64,000 nucleotides of DNA, from assembly GCF_021228795.1 (NCBI RefSeq), contig NZ_CP089309.1, positions 1,984,001 to 2,048,000 of the forward strand, written 5' to 3'. The notes under the pieces were generated by a model. That model saw only the letters and a program-made list of their open reading frames with translations. It searched no databases and was not told where the DNA came from. A program made the position numbers and the translations under genes. The stretch comes from Thiocapsa bogorovii (GTDB lineage Bacteria; Pseudomonadota; Gammaproteobacteria; Chromatiales; Chromatiaceae). Position 1 is the stretch's first letter. Every line of letters starts with the position of its first letter. Shown in pieces: positions 17,759-25,517 of this stretch.

Positions 17759-19297
17759 TCAGGTTGCGAAGGGAACGGCGATGAAGAGAGGCCGGCCATC
17801 CTTCTCGACACGCAGGATCAGGCTGTCGCGCTTCTCGTCGATCGCTTCGCGGACCGCCGCAACGACCTGGTCGGGCGTGTCGACCGATTCCGTCCCGACC
17901 ATCGAGATGAGACTGCCCGCCTCGACCCCCGCGCGATCGGCCGGGCTGTCGGCCTCGACCTGCGCCACGAAGACACCGGCTGCATCCGCGTCGAGCCCGC
18001 GCTCGGCTCGCAGCTCGGGGGTGAGCGGCGATAGATAGAGGCCCAGACGGGGGCGGTCCGACTCCGCGGCGTCTTCGCTCGGCATCGCGGCGATCCGATC
18101 CTCTTGCGGCATCGGACCGATTGTGAGCGTCAGATCGCGTGCCTTGCCGTCGCGCATCAGGCGCAGCGTCATGGGTGTGCCGGCCTTGGTCCCTGCCACC
18201 AACTTCGAGAGGTCCTTCGCGCTCGTGAGCTGCTGCCCGGACGCACTGAGGATGACATCGCCTGTGCGAAGATCGGACGCAGCGGCCGGACTGCCGGGAA
18301 TGAGATCCGCGATCAAGACGCCGGTCGCCTCGTCGAGCCCGAGCCCGGCCGCCAATTCTTCGGTCACCGGCTGAATCTGGACGCCCAGCCAACCGCGCTC
18401 GACACGTCCGTTCTCCCGAAGGCTTGCCACCACGCGCTCTACAGTTTCGGCCGGAATGGCGAAGCCGATCCCGACATTGCCGCCGGTCGGGGAGAAGATG
18501 GCGGTATTCACGCCGATCACCCGGCCCGCGATGTCGAACAGAGGACCACCTGAGTTACCCCGATTGATGGGCGCGTCGATCTGCAGGTAGTCGTCGTAGG
18601 GGCCCGAGTTGATGTCGCGTCCGCGTGCGGAGATGATGCCGGCATTCACCGACCCGCCGAGCCCGAAGGGGTTTCCCACGGCCAGAACCCAATCGCCCAC
18701 GCGCGCTGTGCTCGAGTCGCCGATCTGGACGGTGACCAACGGGCGATCGACATCGATCTTGAGCAGGGCAAGGTCTGTCTTGGGATCGCGGCCGACCACC
18801 CGCGCCACATGGCTGGTCCCGTCGTTCAGGACAACAGTCACCTCGCCGGCGCCTTCGATCACGTGAAAATTGGTCACGATGTGGCCGTCGCTGTCGACGA
18901 TGAAGCCTGAGCCCTGGCCAGTGACCTGGCGGGGCATCGCCCGCCCCGGCTGCTCGAAGAAACGGCGGAAAGATTCCGGCACGTCGGCATCCGGCGGGAG
19001 CGTCGGGTGGCCGCGCAGCCCCGTGGGCTGCACACTCTCGGCCTTAACCGACACGTTGACCACAGCGGGGGTGACCCGCTCGGCCACGTCCGCGAAGCTG
19101 GGAAACGCGGCGGATGCAGCTCGCGCATCCGCGGGTATGGGTTGATCGGCCGCCACGGCACCGCGGCCGCTCCAGTACAGAGCGCCGGATGCGAGGGCGA
19201 GCGCCAGGGTTGCGCTGACGAGCCCGGGATGCCGCAAAGGCAGCCGAGGGGCCACGGCAATCGATCGCGTCGGGGTCGTGATTCGGCGTTGTGACAC
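17759..19297 (-). CDS. Do-type periplasmic serine protease (DegP/DegQ/MucD-like)
   Basis: 512 residues. GTG 19297 follows AGGAG by 6 nt; a longer frame to 19414 lacks such a site. An N-terminal hydrophobic segment (LVSATLALALASGALYW) acts as signal or anchor. The trypsin-like domain has His in TNFHVIEG, Asp in KTDLALLKID and Ser in RGNSGGPL. Two PDZ domains follow (LGVQIQPVTEEL and LGLYLSPLTPEL). It degrades or refolds misfolded envelope proteins. DegQ or MucD cannot be distinguished from sequence here. Confidence 0.93.
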   Translation of the reverse strand: MSQRRITTPTRSIAVAPRLPLRHPGLVSATLALALASGALYWSGRGAVAADQPIPADARAASAAFPSFADVAERVTPAVVNVSVKAESVQPTGLRGHPTLPPDADVPESFRRFFEQPGRAMPRQVTGQGSGFIVDSDGHIVTNFHVIEGAGEVTVVLNDGTSHVARVVGRDPKTDLALLKIDVDRPLVTVQIGDSSTARVGDWVLAVGNPFGLGGSVNAGIISARGRDINSGPYDDYLQIDAPINRGNSGGPLFDIAGRVIGVNTAIFSPTGGNVGIGFAIPAETVERVVASLRENGRVERGWLGVQIQPVTEELAAGLGLDEATGVLIADLIPGSPAAASDLRTGDVILSASGQQLTSAKDLSKLVAGTKAGTPMTLRLMRDGKARDLTLTIGPMPQEDRIAAMPSEDAAESDRPRLGLYLSPLTPELRAERGLDADAAGVFVAQVEADSPADRAGVEAGSLISMVGTESVDTPDQVVAAVREAIDEKRDSLILRVEKDGRPLFIAVPFAT

Positions 19298-19639
19298 GGT
19301 ATTCTCCTGACCAAGAGCCGGGCGACATCGCCATTGAGGCGAATACGCACCGGGAGATTGTTGAACAGGACTCAAAGTATGCGGACGCCTTCGTTGCGCA
19401 AGGATGTCCGACATCTTAATTCTTGTTCATCTATCGGGAGCCCCTTCCGGACGCTTGCGGGAGGGGCGAGGACGGGGTACCGTGCGGACGCGGTCAGCAC
19501 GGCGTCGGCGCTATTCGCAGCTCGGCGGGGATCCGAGAAACCGTACCTTCACGCAATCACCATTCCTTGGGACCGGCAGGGTCGCCGACCCCGAGAGGAA
19601 GTTCCGAGCCGATTCGACGGCACAAGCGGAGAACGCATC
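19298..19639. other. Divergent intergenic region
   Basis: About 340 bp between the protease gene (minus) and the exported protein gene (plus). It must hold both promoters, but I see no convincing consensus boxes and no sigma-E type motif for the protease. Confidence 0.5.
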
Positions 19640-20215
19640 ATGAATGGAAAACCAATGGTCTGGACCTTGGCTTTCGCACTTGCAGGCGGGATCGTCGTCG
19701 CGACCTCGACAGCCCGATCGGAGGTGACCGTCATTCCCGTGACAGGCGCCGAGGTGAGCTCGGAGATCAGCGGGACCGTCGAGATCGTCAACGTCGAGCG
19801 ACGCATGCTCACGATCAAGACACCGGATGGCCGGTTCCAGGTCATCAATGTCCCGGAACAGGTCGGGCGTCTCGACGAGATCAAGATCGGCAACAAACTC
19901 ACCATCACCGAGACCGAGGCGGTCCTCGTCGATTTGGTCAAGGGATCGGAGGAGCCCGCCGTCGGCACGACTCAGGAGACAGTCGTCGACCGGGAGAGCG
20001 GGGCAAAGCCCGCGGGCACCATCACCGATACCATGACCCTGTACGGCCGAATCGCCGCGGTCGACAAGGCCAACCGGAAGGTCAGCGTCCAGGGCGCGCA
20101 GGAAACGGTCGACTTCACCGTCAACGACCCGGCACTCCTCGACGAGCTTGCCGTTGGGGACGGTGTGGTCGCAACCTTCATCCGGTCGGTCAAAGGCAAA
20201 GTCGAAATTCGCTGA
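19640..20215 (+). CDS. Exported protein with two related small domains, unknown function
   Basis: 191 residues from ATG 19640 with a weak AGCGGAG site upstream. There is a signal peptide (about 1-27, cut near TARSE). The mature part has two similar units, about residues 38-105 (ISGTVEIVNVERRMLTIKT) and 127-190 (LYGRIAAVDKANRKVSVQG), both shaped like small beta-barrels ending in a GD/GN-containing turn (EIKIGNKLTI, ELAVGDGVVA). Similar periplasmic proteins are annotated only as hypothetical. It is probably periplasmic and may bind a ligand or metal; no function is claimed. Confidence 0.75.
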   Translation: MNGKPMVWTLAFALAGGIVVATSTARSEVTVIPVTGAEVSSEISGTVEIVNVERRMLTIKTPDGRFQVINVPEQVGRLDEIKIGNKLTITETEAVLVDLVKGSEEPAVGTTQETVVDRESGAKPAGTITDTMTLYGRIAAVDKANRKVSVQGAQETVDFTVNDPALLDELAVGDGVVATFIRSVKGKVEIR

Positions 20216-20354
20216 GTGTCGGTCCGAGCATCGGGTATCGTCGCGAAGCAGCGCCGATATTGCCCGAGCAGCCGACCGGCTCGAAAGAGCCCCGCTCGGT
20301 GCTACCCGCATCCGGCTCGACCCATAACCTTCCCGAAAACACTTGGAGGTCGAT

Positions 20355-20540
20355 ATGGCAACGATCGAAGAAGTCGAGATGGGGCGTTACGCGCAAGAGT
20401 TGGAAGACGACGTCCGCCATCTGGTGCGCAAGTATTGCCGCATTATGGCTTGGGATATCCCCGACCTCGACGAACAAGCCGCGCGCCGGCTCATCCTCGC
20501 AGCCCTGCGTTCCTCCGTGACCCGTGTCGAATCCGAGTAA
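20355..20540 (+). CDS. Small acidic protein, unknown function
   Basis: 61 residues, MATIEEVEMGRYAQELEDDV onwards; GGAGGT 6 nt before ATG 20355 supports it as real. Predominantly helical and charged, without membrane segments. It may be co-transcribed with the lipoprotein gene 12 bp downstream. I do not recognise the family. Confidence 0.6.
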   Translation: MATIEEVEMGRYAQELEDDVRHLVRKYCRIMAWDIPDLDEQAARRLILAALRSSVTRVESE

Positions 20541-20552
20541 CGGGGCATCGAC

Positions 20553-20933
20553 ATGTCCAACGGCGTCGCCGCCGTCGTGGCTATCCGACGCCATCGGGCA
20601 TGCTCGGGACCAGCGGCGGGCCGCCCCGGGATACGTCCCGCGACACTCGGCTTTCTGGTTTGCATGCTTGCAGTGGCCGGCTGTCAATCCACGCCATCGA
20701 GCTCGCGCAGCGATGCCTGCAACTTCGTCCCGGGCATGACCACGGATGACCTGGCTCGATGCGGCTGCATCGCAAGTAACTCACGAAGCGACGGATCCGT
20801 CATGCTGATGTCGGAGGAAGCGCTGAACAACACGCGCACCGTCGCCATCGTCAATTACATGTGTCCGCTCGGTGCATCCGGTGTCGCGAGGGTCGCGGTC
20901 ATGAACGGCATCGCCACGACCGTCTACGAGTAG
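20553..20933 (+). CDS. Small lipoprotein, unknown function
   Basis: 126 residues. A long basic N-region is followed by a hydrophobic stretch and the lipobox LAVAGC with Cys44 as the likely acylated residue. The mature part of about 82 residues has four more cysteines (ACNF, RCGC, YMCP), suggesting disulfides in the periplasm. It lies between the 61-residue protein and the adenylate-forming enzyme on the same strand, with short gaps. Confidence 0.65.
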   Translation: MSNGVAAVVAIRRHRACSGPAAGRPGIRPATLGFLVCMLAVAGCQSTPSSSRSDACNFVPGMTTDDLARCGCIASNSRSDGSVMLMSEEALNNTRTVAIVNYMCPLGASGVARVAVMNGIATTVYE

Positions 20934-20956
20934 AAAACACGAGACCAAGCGAGTCG

Positions 20957-22384
20957 ATGACGATGAGAGCAATAGACAAGCTCGTTCGGCGATGGCAGCT
21001 CAAAGCGATGGACCACATCGACACGGCGGCGCTGGTACGGGCCGGCAACCGACGTCTCGTCGAACGGTTTCAACGCGTCGCACGCGACGTTCCGGCCTAT
21101 GGCGCCATCCTGAAGAGGCACGGCGTCAGTGCGGAGAAGATCCGCACGCCCGCCGATTTCCAGGCACTGTGCCCGGTTCTCGAAAAGCAGGACGTCTTCG
21201 GAAGCGCCCCGATCGAGCAGCTGTGCGTCGGCGGACGGCTCGGTCCGCTGGCGGGTGTCCTGACAAGCTCGGGACAGGGCGGGCGGTTCGCCTTCGGTCT
21301 CTCCACGCATCGGCAAAACAAACGCGCGGCGAAGGTGATCGAGTTGGCGATGGAATATGCCTTCGGTACCGATCGCTACCGCACCCTCCTGATCAATGCG
21401 CTACCGATGGGCGTACGCTTTTCCTGCTCGACCGTCACGGTCGCCGAGACCAGTGTGCGCGAGGATATGGTGTGTGCCTTGGTCGAGCGGTTTTCCCCTC
21501 GGTACGACCAGACCGTCCTGGTCACGGACCCGCTCTTCTGCAAACGCATCCTGGATTACGGCCGTGCGGCGGGGCTCGCGTGGGAACGCTTCAAGATCCA
21601 TGTCATCCTCGGCGAGGAGACCTTCGGGGAGGCTTTCCGTCACTACGTCGCAAGTCGACTCGGGCAGGACCCCGAGGGTTGGACGCGCGGCTTGGTCGGC
21701 TCCTCGATGGGTGTCGGCGAGCTCGGCCTCAATCTCTTTTTCGAGACCCGGGACACGGTTCGCATTCGACAAGTGGCGTATCGGCAGCGCGATGTCCTCG
21801 GCGAGGCACTCGGCGATTGGCCAGGCCGGGTCCCGCCGCTGGTCTTCGTTTACGATCCGATGCGGATCTTCGTCGAGATCATCGAGCCCGATGCAAACGG
21901 TTTCGGTGCCTTGACCCTATCGACACTCGACCCCTCCTTGATGCTTCCCCTCATCCGTTATCGCACGGGTGACCGCGCCAAACTGGTGAGCAACACGGAG
22001 ATGGCGCGCGCTCTGCCGCGCGCGGGCGAGAACGGCATTGCCGTTCCGAAGCTGCCGATGATTGCCTTGGCAGGGCGGGAGAAGGATGTCCTACCCGACG
22101 GACGCACATTGCTCGACATCAAGGACGCGCTCTACTCGCGGCCGCATCTCGCGGATCAGCTCAGCGGGGCCTTTCGGATCGAGCCCGGGGATTCCGGAAC
22201 CCGTCTACACGTTCAGATGGGGCCGGCCTCGGAGGCACGGGAAAACGAGATCGCCGAGGGCTTGGCGGCCTGCCTCCAGCGGCCGGAGTCTGCACCGCGC
22301 GATCGGCTGGAAATTTGGCGCTACAGTGAATTTCCATTCGGCCGAACGCTCGACTACGAGAGGAAATTCAGCTATATCGAATAG
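20957..22384 (+). CDS. PaaK/LuxE-like adenylate-forming enzyme
   Basis: 475 residues from ATG 20957 (MTMRAIDKLVRRW). It resembles phenylacetate-CoA ligase-type acyl-activating enzymes: TSSGQGGRFAFG replaces the canonical SSGTTG phosphate loop, YRTGDRAKL carries the conserved adenylate-binding Asp, GREKDVLPDG is the hinge, and the C-terminal lobe ends with a lysine (YERKFSYIE). Activation of a carboxylic acid as acyl-AMP, then transfer to CoA or a protein, is likely; the substrate is unknown. Its convergent neighbour is an N-acyltransferase-like enzyme, which hints at a shared lipid or signal pathway. Confidence 0.75.
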   Translation: MTMRAIDKLVRRWQLKAMDHIDTAALVRAGNRRLVERFQRVARDVPAYGAILKRHGVSAEKIRTPADFQALCPVLEKQDVFGSAPIEQLCVGGRLGPLAGVLTSSGQGGRFAFGLSTHRQNKRAAKVIELAMEYAFGTDRYRTLLINALPMGVRFSCSTVTVAETSVREDMVCALVERFSPRYDQTVLVTDPLFCKRILDYGRAAGLAWERFKIHVILGEETFGEAFRHYVASRLGQDPEGWTRGLVGSSMGVGELGLNLFFETRDTVRIRQVAYRQRDVLGEALGDWPGRVPPLVFVYDPMRIFVEIIEPDANGFGALTLSTLDPSLMLPLIRYRTGDRAKLVSNTEMARALPRAGENGIAVPKLPMIALAGREKDVLPDGRTLLDIKDALYSRPHLADQLSGAFRIEPGDSGTRLHVQMGPASEARENEIAEGLAACLQRPESAPRDRLEIWRYSEFPFGRTLDYERKFSYIE

Positions 22385-22451
22385 ACTCGAGCCGATCGGG
22401 CAGCCGAGGTGCTCGGCTCACGCGAGGAAGCCGCCTCCCATCGGCCGTCAC

Positions 22452-23270
22452 TCACGCGGCGGAGCCGCACGCCCGCCACCTGCTATCCGGAACCTTTAGG
22501 CCGTCCGGCAGAAGGTCGTGCTCGAGACCCGTGACCATGTAAGAAAATGTATCGGGAGATGCCCGGGAAATCCCTTTCTCGAGCGCCTCGATACTGACGA
22601 CATAGGGTCGCACGGGACCGTAATAATCCGTTTCCGGCCCGGCCGGCATGTATTTGAATCCCATGCGCTTGAGCAACACGTACAAGCTTCGCTCCATGGC
22701 GAAGACCCAGTGGGTAATTCCGAGCCGCTTGCTCTGCTGGTAAAGCACGCGACAGAGTCCCATCAAGATCTCCGGGGTATTTCGGGGTGGCGCAAAGTAG
22801 ACGACATCTGCCCCCGCCCGCGACCGTGGATCATCACGCGGCGGACCCCCGTAAGGCGTGTCACCCTCGCGCCTGCGAAACGCCTTGGAGACTGCGAGAC
22901 GCGATAACTCTCCGTATCGGGGCAGCAAGGGATGACTCGGGTCGTTGAGGAAGCTGAATTCCTCCGAGAAGACGCAGTGCTGCGTCGCCGGAAAGCCGAG
23001 CGGAGAGTGCATCACCAGCCGCGCAGTGCCCGCCGGATGCCCTCCCCGATGGGTTGCCAGCACATGCAGCGCGTGCGAGTCGTAGGCGTCCGTCTCCAAC
23101 TGCGCCGGATAGTCCGCCTCGTCCAAGAACCCGCGCTCGACGCAGTAGACCTGATAGCGAATCGCATAAACCGTTGCCAGATCTGCCGCATCGCGGACAC
23201 AGGTGAACCGGAAATACGGATCCTGAGCGTGCCCCGCCCCCGGATGAATCGCTGACTCCAATGTATTCAA
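22452..23270 (-). CDS. FeeM/exosortase-associated GNAT-type acyltransferase
   Basis: 272 residues from a TTG start preceded by GGGGGGT. The N-terminal half is the autoinducer-synthase-like fold: VYAIRYQVYCVERGFLDEADYP, DSHALHVLA, GTARLVMHSP, ELSRLAVSKAFRRR. It matches the pattern of the PEP-CTERM/exosortase-system-associated acyltransferases (N-acyl amino acid synthase relatives). Such enzymes transfer acyl chains from acyl carrier protein to amino-group acceptors. No PEP-CTERM protein or exosortase is in the window. It faces the adenylate-forming enzyme across 67 bp. Confidence 0.8.
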   Translation of the reverse strand: MNTLESAIHPGAGHAQDPYFRFTCVRDAADLATVYAIRYQVYCVERGFLDEADYPAQLETDAYDSHALHVLATHRGGHPAGTARLVMHSPLGFPATQHCVFSEEFSFLNDPSHPLLPRYGELSRLAVSKAFRRREGDTPYGGPPRDDPRSRAGADVVYFAPPRNTPEILMGLCRVLYQQSKRLGITHWVFAMERSLYVLLKRMGFKYMPAGPETDYYGPVRPYVVSIEALEKGISRASPDTFSYMVTGLEHDLLPDGLKVPDSRWRACGSAA

Positions 23271-23873
23271 GCTTTTTACCCCCCGGTGGACACTATCGAA
23301 TCCCGCGACCGCAGGCCAAGAGTCGGCGAAACAGAGGCGAGATTGCGCTGACCTCGAAGATCCCGTCGAGATTTCGCCGAGACACGCTTGGTTCTGCCCC
23401 AGAGATCGTGACTAGACCGATTGTGGAGCCTATCACATCAACAAGATAAGGCGTAATCCCAAAGATTACTGATCCAGCCTGCAATCGATCTTCGGCACCA
23501 ACGCGACATGAAGCGCTTTTCACACGGATGTAACCCTTGTGTCTACGCACGCGCAGCAATTAGACTTGGGGCATCGCATCATCTCCCCAAGCACGGTCGC
23601 AAAGCGCGCTACCGCGCTCGATCATGGCAAAGATCATGACGAGAGTTGCGACTCGCAGACGCCCAGACAAGACGATCCACGCCGGTGCCCCCGGTTAACG
23701 GGGTCGATCGGCAAGGCATCGGTGCTGTTCGAAAAGGAAGCCGGCCCGCGATCAAGCGGGTCGCGACGACCTTCGACACTGTCCGCCGGCGCTTTTAAGG
23801 ACCTCGCCACGGGGCCTCGATCTTCGAGCGCACCCGTGATGGATGAGTCGATTCAGGACATCTGGAACACGCC
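23271..23873. other. 603-bp region without a credible gene
   Basis: It separates the acyltransferase (minus) from the three-gene operon at 23874. I find no tRNA, no obvious riboswitch core and no conserved protein. Small palindromes include GTAATC-ccaaa-GATTAC near 23452 and CCCCG-gttaa-CGGGG near 23693. Possible ORFs lack ribosome sites and have shadow-like composition. It probably carries promoters for both flanking units. Confidence 0.55.
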
Positions 23874-24311
23874 TTGATCTCCCGACGGTCCGTGCGCAAC
23901 ATCCTCAAGAGCTTGGTCGCTGTGACCTTGTGCTGCGGGTCGTTGCATGTGAGCCCGCAAGAGTTGATCGCCAATAGGGACGCCGGAGTCGAGAGCTTGA
24001 CGCGCAACGAGGCCCGCCTTTTCTTCACGATGCGCCTCAAGAACTGGCCCAACGGAACCTTGGTCAAGGTTTTCGTACTCCCCGACAACAACCCGCTTCA
24101 TATTCGCTTCTCGAACGAAGTCCTCGGACTCTACCCCTACCAACTTCGCCGCGTTTGGGACCGGCAGATCTTCTCCGGGACCGGACAAGCACCGACAACG
24201 GTATCGAGCGAGCAGGAGATGCTCGAGCGCGTCGCAACGACGCCTGGAGCGATCGGCTATGCAGACGGACCCATCGATAATTCAAGCATTCGCGTGTTGG
24301 AGGTGCGTTGA
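23874..24311 (+). CDS. Small periplasmic substrate-binding-like protein (PstS-like fold)
   Basis: 145 residues from TTG 23874 (a GTG at 23892 is the alternative). The N-terminal signal sequence ends around residue 28. The mature part SLTRNEARLFFTMRLKNWPNGTLVKVFVLPDNN...LERVATTPGAIGYADG follows the pattern of short phosphate-ABC-transporter-like binding proteins that occur without any permease. It is the first gene of an operon with an outer-membrane barrel protein (1-bp gap) and a GGDEF-EAL protein, so a sensory or accessory role is more likely than transport. Confidence 0.75.
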   Translation: MISRRSVRNILKSLVAVTLCCGSLHVSPQELIANRDAGVESLTRNEARLFFTMRLKNWPNGTLVKVFVLPDNNPLHIRFSNEVLGLYPYQLRRVWDRQIFSGTGQAPTTVSSEQEMLERVATTPGAIGYADGPIDNSSIRVLEVR

Positions 24312-24312
24312 G

Positions 24313-25506
24313 ATGCGTACCCGGCTCTCTATCGCGGTCATGCTGGCATGGATGGCCCCGAGCGCGGCTCCGGCCCTGGAGTTTGTCGAGGGGAAACTGC
24401 AGGTTCACGGCTTCGCCAGCCAGGCGGTCGTCAAGTCGACCGACAACTACTATTTCGGCGACAGCCCCAGCACGTCGTTCGATTTCACCGAAATCGGACT
24501 CAATGCCTCATACCAAAGTACGCCGAACCTTCTGTTTTCGGGCCAGCTCTTGGTGCGACGCGCCGGTGAGATGTACGACGGCACCCCGTCTCTGGACTAT
24601 GGTCTGGTGGATTTTTCGCCCGTCTCCGATACCGAGAAGCGCCTTGGGGTGCGTCTCGGGCGCATCAAGAATCCGTTCGGACTCTACAACGAGACGCGCG
24701 ATGTTCCCTTCACGCGCCCGAGCATCTTTCTCCCCCAAGTCATCTACTACGACAAGATTCGCAACGGATTGCTGTCGTATGACGGCATCATGTTCTACGG
24801 TGACCGTTACCTGGAGCAGGGGAATCTCTCGCTGCAACTGGGCGTCGGGCAGTCCGTGATCGACGACAACGTGGAATGGGCCTATCTCGGCGACGACGTG
24901 GACGGCGAGATCCAGGCGGAGGGCATCAACTGGGGGATCGGCAGCTTCTGGTTCTCGACCCCGGCCGACGAGCTCAAGCTCGGTCTCAGCGCCATCGTGA
25001 CCGAACTGGACTTCAATGCCGGCCCGGAAGCCTTCCTGAACTCCGGCACCATCGATGTCTTCGACTGGGTCGCTTCGTTCCAGTACAACGCCGCGGATTG
25101 GACGATCTCGGCCGAGTATTCCCGTGCACCGACGCGCTGGAACGATCTCGGCCCCTTTTTCCCCTTCAAAGACCAGGTCATGGAAGGCTATTATCTCCAG
25201 GGTGCCTACCGGCTTCGACCGAATCTCGAGATCATGGCCCGCTACGAGGAAGGTTTTGCAAACCGCAACGATCGCGACGGGCGGGATTTCTCGGATCTCA
25301 CCGGCGGCATCACACCACGCTTTGATTTCTTCTCCAAGATCCTGACCGCGGGCCTGCGCTGGGACATCAACCCGAACATCATGTTGCGTCTCGAATTTCA
25401 GCGATACGACGGAACCTATGCCTTGTCGATCCGCGAGAACCCGGAGCCCGGCAATCTCGTTCGCGAGTGGGATGTCTTCGCCGCTTCGATTTCGGTGCGT
25501 TTTTGA
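24313..25506 (+). CDS. Outer-membrane beta-barrel protein (porin-like)
   Basis: 397 residues from ATG 24313 with GGAGGT 9 nt upstream. A signal peptide ends near SAAPA. Alternating hydrophobic strands and a C-terminal aromatic end, SISVRF, are typical of barrel insertion signals. Long runs rich in Asp, Tyr, Phe and Asn suggest extracellular loops, including GRIKNPFGLYNETRD. No specific channel family is recognised. It is the middle gene of the three-gene operon, 11 bp before the c-di-GMP gene. Confidence 0.8.
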   Translation: MRTRLSIAVMLAWMAPSAAPALEFVEGKLQVHGFASQAVVKSTDNYYFGDSPSTSFDFTEIGLNASYQSTPNLLFSGQLLVRRAGEMYDGTPSLDYGLVDFSPVSDTEKRLGVRLGRIKNPFGLYNETRDVPFTRPSIFLPQVIYYDKIRNGLLSYDGIMFYGDRYLEQGNLSLQLGVGQSVIDDNVEWAYLGDDVDGEIQAEGINWGIGSFWFSTPADELKLGLSAIVTELDFNAGPEAFLNSGTIDVFDWVASFQYNAADWTISAEYSRAPTRWNDLGPFFPFKDQVMEGYYLQGAYRLRPNLEIMARYEEGFANRNDRDGRDFSDLTGGITPRFDFFSKILTAGLRWDINPNIMLRLEFQRYDGTYALSIRENPEPGNLVREWDVFAASISVRF

Positions 25507-25517
25507 GGCCCCCGGGA

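Noticed and set aside
22387-22418. Stem GAGCCGA/TCGGCTC between the two convergent genes as a bidirectional terminator
   Set aside because: Short stem with a long loop and no U-tract; too weak to annotate.
23539-23877. 112-residue ORF in the gene-free stretch before the binding-protein operon
   Set aside because: No ribosome site, no conserved pattern, and it runs into the next gene's start; composition resembles non-coding frame.
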